This document shows positions 54,029 through 60,219 of a stretch of 64,000 nucleotides of DNA, one piece after another. This DNA is from Desulfovermiculus halophilus DSM 18834 (GTDB taxonomy: Bacteria; Desulfobacterota; Desulfovibrionia; Desulfovibrionales; Desulfothermaceae), in contig NZ_JIAK01000004.1 of NCBI RefSeq assembly GCF_000620765.1, positions 124,001-188,000 on the forward strand. Direction: 5' to 3'. How positions within the stretch are numbered: the stretch's first letter is position 1; the number at the start of each line of letters is the position of its first letter. The notes beneath the pieces are model-generated. The model made no database searches. It saw nothing but the letters and a program-made list of their open reading frames with translations, and was not told the DNA's origin. The translations under genes were made by a program, and so were the position numbers.

Positions 54029-55297
54029 CTTTTCTGAACCCCACTTGAGGTAAAAAGCGAAAAACGGATCTGTTATGTGAAGCTTCTGGTCTTCTTTTTC
54101 CCAGTCAATAACTGGAGTGGATGCCTCATCGCTAGCCGCAATTTCACTCATTTTATCCAAAACTCTCGAAATCTCATGTGCTTGGGGAATAGATTCTTCT
54201 AAAATATCTCGGATCGCTGCTCGGAGATCTTCGTATTTAATAGTCTGCATTCCGGGAGATAATCTCGCAAGAGCAAATAAGACGACCTTATAAATATCAA
54301 CTTCATCCCCATTTACTAGTTTTCTTGGGATCCTATCAGACCTTTGCCTTGGCCCAGTTGCTAGCTTGTCGAAAATTGTTTTACCCGTATTTTCACCAAC
54401 TTTAGAAAAAATCCCCTCTGGCATTTCTTTGATATTTATTTCTTGATCGAGAGTTTCCTTTACATCAAGACTTCGACACAATTCTCTACAGAACTCTTGC
54501 ATCAGATGAGGACTGCCCAGAGACTCGCCAGCCATGCTATGAACAACTGACTGACTAACATCTATGTTTAATAGCGGAAAACCAATTCGGGGAATCTGTT
54601 CTAGCTCATCGATATTCCAGTAAGGAACATCAATATTTTCTATTCTCCCTGTAATTTCTCTTTCAACCTTTATAGCATCAAACCTTCGATGAGGTATGGC
54701 TATCAAAATAACTGGGACGCCGTGAAATACCAGTGGCTTTACTGCTCTAACAAAACCACCTTGTAAACTCCTTTTAAAATAATGAAAGTCATCTACTATT
54801 AAACAGGCGTGATGCTCTCGAACCAGTTTGAGCGCAGCTGTTTTTGGAGAAACTTCCCTAGAAGTTTTTTGGCCTGTTCCTCTGGCACCCCCAAGCTCGC
54901 CACCCAGTTCACCCTTGCCCTTCACAACCAGCGCGTTGGCCTCGGTCGTCCCTTTTCCATGAATTTTATGACTTGAACTTTTATGCTCTGAAATCTCTTC
55001 TACAGTCCAACCGCCAAGCTGCTCGACAACTTGCGACCAAATATCACTCTCATTTTCGATTGAACCACCATTTATCCATATGTTCTGATCTTCTAATTCA
55101 GAAAATACCTTTTGAGTAATGACAGTTTTTCCTGACTTAGTTTGACCTGTAAGAGTCACCAGCTTACACAGATTGTCGTTTGCGGATTCAAGCCTATTTT
55201 TTATCGCGCCTTCTGCCCTTTCAATGTAAGTGTGGCTTGGCAAGCCACCTGGAACAAAAACATGCGATGCCTTATATTTCTTCAAACTCGCCTCCAT
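54023..55297 (-). CDS. Orphan AAA/STAND-like ATPase (cassette 7)
   Basis: A 424-residue P-loop protein: Walker A GQTKSGKT (about 51-58), Walker B ACLIVDDFHYF, a sensor-like VILIAIPHRRFDAI, and a C-terminal winged-helix-like end (DQKLHITDPFFAFYLKWG) seen in archaeal/bacterial orphan ATPases. There is no effector domain. The function is unknown; defence or stress roles are conceivable for such cassette ATPases. ATG 55297 has no SD; a TTG at 55285 has GGAGG five bases upstream and may be the real start. The stop TAA lies in attC-1. Confidence 0.7.
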   Translation of the reverse strand: MEASLKKYKASHVFVPGGLPSHTYIERAEGAIKNRLESANDNLCKLVTLTGQTKSGKTVITQKVFSELEDQNIWINGGSIENESDIWSQVVEQLGGWTVEEISEHKSSSHKIHGKGTTEANALVVKGKGELGGELGGARGTGQKTSREVSPKTAALKLVREHHACLIVDDFHYFKRSLQGGFVRAVKPLVFHGVPVILIAIPHRRFDAIKVEREITGRIENIDVPYWNIDELEQIPRIGFPLLNIDVSQSVVHSMAGESLGSPHLMQEFCRELCRSLDVKETLDQEINIKEMPEGIFSKVGENTGKTIFDKLATGPRQRSDRIPRKLVNGDEVDIYKVVLFALARLSPGMQTIKYEDLRAAIRDILEESIPQAHEISRVLDKMSEIAASDEASTPVIDWEKEDQKLHITDPFFAFYLKWGSEKI

Positions 55298-55314
55298 TCA
55301 GATGTTTCAAATAC

Positions 55315-55374
55315 GATATAACGCTCCGCTAATGTGCGCCGCCTGCGGCGTCACCATTGAGCGGCTTGTTAGCA
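55315..55374 (-). repeat. attC-2 (end of cassette 6)
   Basis: On the plus strand it runs from ATATAAC (55316-55322) to GTTAGCA (55368-55374), about 60 bp, with CCGCTAATG / CATTGAGCGG arms and a GCCGC/GCGGC inner hairpin. R'' of cassette 6 is complementary to its first seven bases at attC-3 (GTTAGCA). The 3' end of the BrnA-like ORF is coded by this site. Confidence 0.9.
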
Positions 55375-55598
55375 GATTCTGCCTGAAGACGCTCCACCAG
55401 CCACACCTTGATGATCGATTGGCGGGTAACTCCATAGCGCGCAGCCTCACGGTCCAACGACTCCACAACCCAAGCCGGGAAGTCGACGTTGATTCGCTTT
55501 TGGTCCTGATTAACGCGACGAGCAGACGATAGGTCCAGGTCATCAACAATATCTTCCTGACCTTCCTCAAATTTTTTATCGAAGTCTTTAGCTTTCAT
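55329..55598 (-). CDS. BrnA-like ribbon-helix-helix antitoxin (cassette 6)
   Basis: An 89-residue protein: an acidic N-arm (KDFDKKFEEGQEDIVDDLDL) that would neutralise the toxin, then a CopG/RHH domain (RINVDFPAWVVESLDREAARYGVTRQSIIKVWLVERL). The last residues (ANKPLNGDAAGGAH) are translation of attC-2. AAGGAGG precedes ATG 55598. It overlaps brnT by 11 nt. Confidence 0.88.
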   Translation of the reverse strand: MKAKDFDKKFEEGQEDIVDDLDLSSARRVNQDQKRINVDFPAWVVESLDREAARYGVTRQSIIKVWLVERLQAESANKPLNGDAAGGAH

Positions 55599-55851
55599 AG
55601 AGCTCAACCTCCTTCTTGCGGGAACGTCTGACTGAAATCAGACGAATACTAGCATCCCTGTACGTGACGACAGCCGACCAGTGCTTTTCACCAATCTTGC
55701 CTATCAGCAAAAACCTCTGCTCATCCTCTGATTTTGCGCGGATCTCCAGCAGGTATGGATCTTTCCAAAGCCCTTGGGCAGCAAGGAAATCGATACCGTG
55801 CTTGTCCAGATTGGCCTGGCTTTTGGCTTCATCGAATTCAAATTCATCCAT
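55588..55851 (-). CDS. BrnT-family toxin (cassette 6)
   Basis: An 87-residue RelE-fold ribonuclease toxin: FEFDEAKSQANLDKHGIDFLAAQGLWKDPYLLEI is the BrnT opening (conserved D-K-NL-KHGI), and the C-terminal RLISVRRSRKKEVELYE is typical. It is coupled with the RHH antitoxin downstream, the usual BrnT-BrnA order. Confidence 0.93.
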   Translation of the reverse strand: MDEFEFDEAKSQANLDKHGIDFLAAQGLWKDPYLLEIRAKSEDEQRFLLIGKIGEKHWSAVVTYRDASIRLISVRRSRKKEVELYES

Positions 55852-55907
55852 GAGTACAAATTATCCCTTTTTTACTCACTCCGCAAGATCTGGAAGGACG
55901 CTGCAGC

Positions 55908-55994
55908 TGCTAACGCCTCACATCACCGGCAGCAAAAAGCAGAGCGAGGAACGAGCGGCGCTTTTTGCTGTCCGGGTGCATGTGATTGTTAGGC
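55908..55994 (-). repeat. attC-3 (end of cassette 5)
   Basis: An 87-bp site from TGCTAAC (55908-55914) to GTTAGGC (55988-55994) on the plus strand. The long inner helix AGCAAAAAGC / GCTTTTTGCT and ACATCACC / GGGTGCATGT arms are visible. It is nearly identical to attC-6, with paired changes in the arms. R'' pairs exactly with the start of cassette 5 (GTTAGGC at attC-4). Confidence 0.93.
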
Positions 55995-56013
55995 AGTAAT
56001 AACATATTTGCGA

Positions 56014-56718
56014 CTATTCAAAATCGTATTCAAACAGCTCGATATCTTTCTCATATAATCGGGATACGCAATTAATTGATTCTCTGTCATAATAGTCCTG
56101 CCAATTCTTGTAGTTGGGAATAGTTTTCTTTTTGTAAGCATGCAATAAGTTTTTTACCGTTGCTTTGGGGCTTCGGCTAAGAATCTGATTATTATTTTTG
56201 GATTCATTAACATGTGGGAGCTTAGTTGATGGGATGCCTATTTTCTCGCATACGGAGTCAAATCCATTTTGTAAATCTTCGAATCTCCCTACATAATCTA
56301 CAAGAAGCCTTCCGTCTTCACCGCAAATAAAATCACTTTGCGGACCAACAAACCACCGCTTCTCCTCAAAGATCTTACGTTTATACGGACCTAATAAGAA
56401 TGACTTAAAATCCATCTTTTTGGCATACCCAAGATACTTATATATTGATACTGTTCGGCTCCAAGGGTTTCGCACGAAGGCGAACTTAAAATATTGATCA
56501 AACATGTCTTGAGTCAGATATCTATATCGAACATATTCGTTAGCTTTCAAATGTGCGAGTCTTGGAGGGCCGAGTTCTGGTCTGTCGTTATATCGGAGCA
56601 GAAGCGGAGCGCGTGTTTCCCATTTTAGGCCCAGCAAATTAAGAAAGACATGTTCAACGCTTTGACCTGCATTTTTTGGAATGTGAATAAATATACACTT
56701 ATGATGATGGGAAATCAT
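56014..56718 (-). CDS. Sulfotransferase family 2-like protein (cassette 5)
   Basis: A 234-residue protein with the PAPS 5'-phosphosulfate loop CIFIHIPKNAGQSVEHVF (residues about 8-25) and the 3'-phosphate motif FKFAFVRNPWSRTVSIYKYLGY. VGRFEDLQNGFDSVCEKIGI is also typical. It would sulfonate a carbohydrate or surface polymer. Base composition is AT-richer than the host backbone, as in other cassettes. Confidence 0.85.
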   Translation of the reverse strand: MISHHHKCIFIHIPKNAGQSVEHVFLNLLGLKWETRAPLLLRYNDRPELGPPRLAHLKANEYVRYRYLTQDMFDQYFKFAFVRNPWSRTVSIYKYLGYAKKMDFKSFLLGPYKRKIFEEKRWFVGPQSDFICGEDGRLLVDYVGRFEDLQNGFDSVCEKIGIPSTKLPHVNESKNNNQILSRSPKATVKNLLHAYKKKTIPNYKNWQDYYDRESINCVSRLYEKDIELFEYDFE

Positions 56719-56743
56719 AAAACCACTTCTCCTTCTGTCCTCT

Positions 56744-56821
56744 GCCTAACGCCCGGCTCACGCGCCGATTTGGAGCCGCGAAGCGGCGGAAAATTGGTCG
56801 CCGTGCAGCCGATTGTTATAT
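56744..56821 (-). repeat. attC-4 (end of cassette 4)
   Basis: From GCCTAAC (56744-56750) to GTTATAT (56815-56821), 78 bp, with CGGCTCACGCGCCGATTT paired to AAATTGGTCGCCGTGCAGCCG and an inner GCCGC/GCGGC hairpin. R'' (ATATAAC) matches the start of cassette 4 (GTTATGT) at 6 of 7. Confidence 0.9.
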
Positions 56822-57475
56822 TCACAGATGCTCAGCTAACCACTGCACTACTTGAGGCTTCCCTACAGGGGAGTACCGACTGAGATGTGGTAAGCCTGCC
56901 ACATAAACTGGCCTATCATTGATACGACAACGAAAGCCTTTTACCTGCCAGTTGCCATGACCCGATGGAATATTCTCTTCTTTCCCCCCAAACATTGCAT
57001 GCAAATATCCGTAAGGCGAATCGACAGAGTTACCGAATGCAATTATTAGCTTCGGTTGTACTACTTTTAGAATGGCTTCGTGAACTGGCCAGCACCTCTT
57101 GGCTAAAGAAAAACTTATGTCGTTAGCCGATCGACTTTGAAGGAAAATCAAGTTACTCGCACAGACCGCTGAAGTTTCCAACCCAAGTTCGTTGAGCAAC
57201 CAGTGAATTCTTTTTTGAAGTGGAGCCTCCCCAGGCTCCCATGCGCCATTACCATTGCTCCAGCGCTCATCAATGTACGCGTTATCACTGTATGACAACA
57301 TCGACTGCACGCTTTCACCAAGTGGTGCTCCATCGCCGCCACCCGGATTAAAGCCGAGCACATAAACACTTCCGGGCTTCAATGTCTCATGGCTGCTGTA
57401 AAGGATGCCTCCTGGCTCCCCCAAGAGATCCGATAGGCTCTCCTTAGCAACGCTCGGAATTTCATCTTTTGTCAT
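56822..57475 (-). CDS. Uracil-DNA-glycosylase-superfamily-like protein (cassette 4)
   Basis: A 217-residue protein. VYVLGFNPGGGDG resembles the UDG motif A loop (GxDPG), and the C-terminal VYVAGLPHLSRYSP resembles the UDG motif B (HPSP-like) with His. The middle contains SNLIFLQSR and IIAFGNS, also seen in UDG-fold proteins. DNA-repair activity is not established. Longer starts at 57505 and 57493 fall inside attC-5; ATG 57475 has GGAG 5 nt upstream and is chosen. Confidence 0.6.
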   Translation of the reverse strand: MTKDEIPSVAKESLSDLLGEPGGILYSSHETLKPGSVYVLGFNPGGGDGAPLGESVQSMLSYSDNAYIDERWSNGNGAWEPGEAPLQKRIHWLLNELGLETSAVCASNLIFLQSRSANDISFSLAKRCWPVHEAILKVVQPKLIIAFGNSVDSPYGYLHAMFGGKEENIPSGHGNWQVKGFRCRINDRPVYVAGLPHLSRYSPVGKPQVVQWLAEHL

Positions 57476-57489
57476 GCGTACTCCATTGA

Positions 57490-57576
57490 ACATAACGGCA
57501 GGCATAACCGGCGGCTTAAGGCGCGGTGACGAAGGAGCCGCGCTTTAAGCCGTCCCGGTTGATGCCCTTGTTAAGA
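57490..57576 (-). repeat. attC-5 (end of cassette 3)
   Basis: An 87-bp site from ACATAAC (57490-57496) to GTTAAGA (57570-57576). The arms GGCATAACCGG / CCGGTTGATGCC and CGGCTTAA / TTAAGCCG are clear. R'' (TCTTAAC) is exactly complementary to the first bases of cassette 3 (GTTAAGA at attC-6). It contains the stop of the GNAT gene. Confidence 0.9.
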
Positions 57577-58035
57577 GGCAAGCGGCTTGCACATGACATC
57601 GACCATCGCTCCCTTGTATTCGCATCGCTCCATACAACGCCAGCCGAGCTTCTCATAAAGTTTCGAGGCGGACTCTGTGTAGAGATACCAGGCATTAGCA
57701 TTTGAGCGAACTGCCTCCTCTTCGCACCGACGGATCAATGCCGTTGCTATCCCTTGATGCCGGAAGCTCTCTTTTACATAGACTGCTGCTAGCCAAGGGG
57801 ATAGATCCGGCTTTGTGTCCATATCATTCTGTACTAGCGCAGCCGAACCAATGAGTTGGCTACCTAACATTGCAATAAAGATTGAAGGAATCCTCTCTCG
57901 TCCCGCAGCATCAGCGATTGCTTGTGCTCGCCCTTCCAGAGTTAGCGACGGGTTCAAGTGCTTCCACTCTGCATGGTGAAGCTCCGCCAACTCCGCAATG
58001 AACTCCTTCTTATCAGCCAAAGGAACGATTTCCAC
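57571..58035 (-). CDS. GNAT-family acetyltransferase (cassette 3)
   Basis: A 154-residue N-acetyltransferase. Motif A is LAAVYVKESFRHQGIATALIRRCEEEA (acetyl-CoA loop RxxGxA), the C-terminal WYLYTESASKLYEKLGWRCMERCEYKG is motif B, and LIGSAALVQND is the central strand. GNAT cassettes are common in integrons and some confer aminoglycoside resistance, but this sequence does not identify a substrate. Confidence 0.9.
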   Translation of the reverse strand: MEIVPLADKKEFIAELAELHHAEWKHLNPSLTLEGRAQAIADAAGRERIPSIFIAMLGSQLIGSAALVQNDMDTKPDLSPWLAAVYVKESFRHQGIATALIRRCEEEAVRSNANAWYLYTESASKLYEKLGWRCMERCEYKGAMVDVMCKPLAS

Positions 58036-58045
58036 AATCTTTGCC

Positions 58046-58132
58046 TCTTAACGCTTTGCATCACCGGCAGCAAAAAGCAGAGCGACAAAGAAGCGGCGCT
58101 TTTTGCTGTCCGAGTGCATGCAATTGTTAGGC
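58046..58132 (-). repeat. attC-6 (end of cassette 2)
   Basis: An 87-bp site from TCTTAAC (58046-58052) to GTTAGGC (58126-58132). It shares with attC-3 the AGCAAAAAGCAGAGCGA and GCGGCGCTTTTTGCTGTCC core, with compensated arm changes. R'' pairs exactly with the start of cassette 2 (GTTAGGC at attC-7). Confidence 0.93.
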
Positions 58133-59068
58133 TTAATACTGATCAAGTATTTGTAGAACTTCGCCGTCCAAGCTCACTTTCGCTTTCACTGAATTCTTTA
58201 CGACACCGCCAAAAGCATTCTTACCTCTAAAGGTAGTTCGCACTATCAAATGGTCACCCCGATCCCAATATACGGTCTCAACGTGGTCGTAGCTGTCGGG
58301 ATCATTCATTGACTTCTGAATTACGCGCTCGAGATTTCTATGCGATCCATCCCATGCACTGAACTGAGATTTAATTTTCTTCTTCCTTTTCTCGGCGGCA
58401 ATTTTCTTTCTTTTCTCTTCCTCGATCTTATTGTTGTAGAATGCGACTTTTTCTTGGTACAGCTCATTGTTGGGATGCATTTTCAGTAGCCGTTGGTACA
58501 GATTTCTGTTCTTGTTATATTTTTCTACCGGTATAGTTTTCAGTTCTGACAACAACTTCTCCGTTTTTTTAGCCTTCTGAATTGCCGCACGTTCGCCTTT
58601 TGCTTGTGTATTCAATTGCTCAAGCTTCTTGTCGTCAGCAACAAGGTATTTATTAGACCGGGAAATAGCGGCCTGATAATCCTCATCCACAATCGCTTTC
58701 TCAACTGAAGCGATTATCTGTTCGCGGTTGGCATTGAAGTGATCAATTCTTTCTTGCCGTAATTGAGCGGCCTTTTCGGCCCTTTCTTCCGCTCTCTGGG
58801 CCGCTAACTCTCGTTCTTTTTGTTCCTGAGCCTGGCCGGCGAAAAAGCCAAATGCCATAAACAAAACAAAGACGGAAACAACTCTAGCCTTTACAGGGAG
58901 CTCTTGATTTGTTTTTGAGTAGGCGAAATTCCTTACCGGAGGAAGCAAGAGGGCTGCTGCAGCAATCAGACATAGTCCAGCCAAAGGTGATTCAATCAGG
59001 GAAAGCACCCCAGCCAACAAGAAAAGGACGCCAAACCCCCAGTTAAGCGCCAGATATACATGTTTCAT
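58133..59068 (-). CDS. Membrane-anchored coiled-coil protein, unknown (cassette 2)
   Basis: A 311-residue protein: three membrane spans (about 5-25, 29-48, 63-80), a long charged coiled coil (85-245) and a globular C-terminal domain (about 247-311; FSAWDGSHRNLERVIQKSMNDPDSYDHVETVYW, FRGKNAFGGVVKNSVKAKV). The C-terminal domain reads like a conserved module, but I do not know its function. The cassette is carried intact. Upstream TTC-rich sequence gives a modest SD (GGAGAGAACG). Confidence 0.7.
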   Translation of the reverse strand: MKHVYLALNWGFGVLFLLAGVLSLIESPLAGLCLIAAAALLLPPVRNFAYSKTNQELPVKARVVSVFVLFMAFGFFAGQAQEQKERELAAQRAEERAEKAAQLRQERIDHFNANREQIIASVEKAIVDEDYQAAISRSNKYLVADDKKLEQLNTQAKGERAAIQKAKKTEKLLSELKTIPVEKYNKNRNLYQRLLKMHPNNELYQEKVAFYNNKIEEEKRKKIAAEKRKKKIKSQFSAWDGSHRNLERVIQKSMNDPDSYDHVETVYWDRGDHLIVRTTFRGKNAFGGVVKNSVKAKVSLDGEVLQILDQY

Positions 59069-59102
59069 CGTTCTCTCCTTCGATGTTGCCGCATCCGGTG
59101 AT

Positions 59103-59189
59103 GCCTAACGCTTCGCGTAACCGGCGGCCGAAAGCGGCAAAGCGAAGCAGCGCCGCTTTTGGCAGTCCGTGTTAACGCGATTGTTCGGT
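59103..59189 (-). repeat. attC-7 (end of cassette 1)
   Basis: An 87-bp site from GCCTAAC (59103-59109) to GTTCGGT (59183-59189), with GCTTCGCGTAACCGG / CCGTGTTAACGCGA arms and a GCCGAAAGCGGC core. R'' (ACCGAAC) is exactly complementary to GTTCGGT at the attI junction, which identifies cassette 1's left border. Confidence 0.93.
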
Positions 59190-60008
59190 TCACTTTATAG
59201 CCAATGCGCTTTTATTTACTCTGCCAGCAGTTGTATATTTGCCAACAAGGGCCTCGACTAAAAGGCGATCGCTATGATCTGTGCGCGGTCCTAAAGTGAT
59301 TTCTATTGAATTGAGTGAAGATTCATCAAGTTGAATATCGTAATAGTCAATACCAGGATCAATGCCATTTAAGAAGCTTGAAAGAATATGGTTGACAAAT
59401 TTTTTGGAAAATTCCTGATCACCTATTCCGGTTGAAGGTACCGGGATTGAAGGAGTAATCAGCAATACAAACCTATATTCATCCTGAAATTCCCAACAGT
59501 CGTCTTTAGTCCTCGGTAACAAGGGCATATTTCCGATATTAAGTTTTGCTTGGTTGTCAGGACCAATTTCGAGGTGGACATTTTCTTTATAGACTTTCGA
59601 AATATCAGGGACATAAGACACAGGGCCTGCAAACATGTTTGGAGTTAGAAATACTGGAAGAATGGAATAGGTGTCACAGAACATTTCTTCAAATGATAAA
59701 GGTGAAAGGATTTCCCCTTGCTGAATCATATTCCAAGAAGGTGGCGCTTTCAGGGGTGCCATTTTGAATGGCTGGTCTGGCAAGCCAATTCTCACGCCCT
59801 TCATCTCTCGAGTGTACATATTCCAAAGTGGTATATGCTCTTTCGACGATTTGGTCCAACAACTGACAAAAAAATATTTCCCAAATTGTATTCCTGCTAC
59901 CGTCTGTGCCTCCCGGAGGTCATCTACGCCATCAAGGCGACTGAACCTTATTTTCCCGCTGTCAAGTATCGAAGCAAGAGTGTTGATATTGGTATAGTGA
60001 TATATCAT
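59190..60008 (-). CDS. DUF2971-family protein (cassette 1)
   Basis: A 272-residue protein beginning MIYHYTNINTLASILDSGKIRFSRLDGVDDLREA, the DUF2971 start (YHYT-...L-SIL-...-IRFS-...-DP-E). FVSCWTKSSKEHIPLWNMYTREMKGVRIGL and WEFQDEYRFVLL are also family blocks. DUF2971 proteins are often found in defence islands and cassettes; no biochemical activity is established. As first cassette it is nearest any Pc promoter and most likely to be expressed. Confidence 0.87.
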   Translation of the reverse strand: MIYHYTNINTLASILDSGKIRFSRLDGVDDLREAQTVAGIQFGKYFFVSCWTKSSKEHIPLWNMYTREMKGVRIGLPDQPFKMAPLKAPPSWNMIQQGEILSPLSFEEMFCDTYSILPVFLTPNMFAGPVSYVPDISKVYKENVHLEIGPDNQAKLNIGNMPLLPRTKDDCWEFQDEYRFVLLITPSIPVPSTGIGDQEFSKKFVNHILSSFLNGIDPGIDYYDIQLDESSLNSIEITLGPRTDHSDRLLVEALVGKYTTAGRVNKSALAIK

Positions 60009-60038
60009 TGTTATTTTGAATTTAAATCACAATTTTCT

Positions 60039-60045
60039 ACCGAAC
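60039..60045 (-). other. attI/cassette 1 junction
   Basis: The coding-strand heptamer GTTCGGT (plus-strand ACCGAAC) follows the GTTRRRY pattern and is complementary to the R'' box of attC-7. Recombination between G and TT puts the border at 60045/60044. The attI site then occupies the AT-rich segment from 60045 up to about 60130. Its integrase-binding direct repeats could not be defined by eye. Confidence 0.8.
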
Positions 60046-60050
60046 AATTT

Positions 60051-60056
60051 ATTATA
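60051..60056 (-). promoter_or_regulatory. Possible -10 box at the attI edge
   Basis: A perfect TATAAT on the minus strand, with transcription expected to begin at the cassette border. A well-spaced -35 is not evident. Confidence 0.3.
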
Positions 60057-60155
60057 CAGTTTTTTTTCTGACTACCCTTCAGGCAACTTACACGCTTTCC
60101 ATTTCAATCCTATGAAATATTGTGATAAAATTCATGTTGCTTGTTTCTCAAAAAA

Positions 60156-60182
60156 TGTATATACAAATATAGTATATATACA
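60156..60182. promoter_or_regulatory. AT-rich dyad upstream of intI (possible operator)
   Basis: TGTATATAC-AAATATA-GTATATATACA, an imperfect inverted repeat 37-63 bp upstream of the intI ATG. Integron integrases are often under LexA control; this dyad is not a canonical CTG-N10-CAG box, so another repressor or a divergent LexA would be needed. Confidence 0.4.
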
Positions 60183-60192
60183 CAAAATGAGT

Positions 60193-60219
60193 ATTATACC
60201 TAATTTAGATGTAAGTCAA
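60193..60219 (-). promoter_or_regulatory. Candidate Pc cassette promoter
   Basis: Minus-strand TTGACT (60219-60214), a 15-nt spacer and TATAAT (60198-60193), overlapping the intI start codon and directed into attI and the cassettes. The boxes are strong but the spacer is shorter than ideal. Confidence 0.45.
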
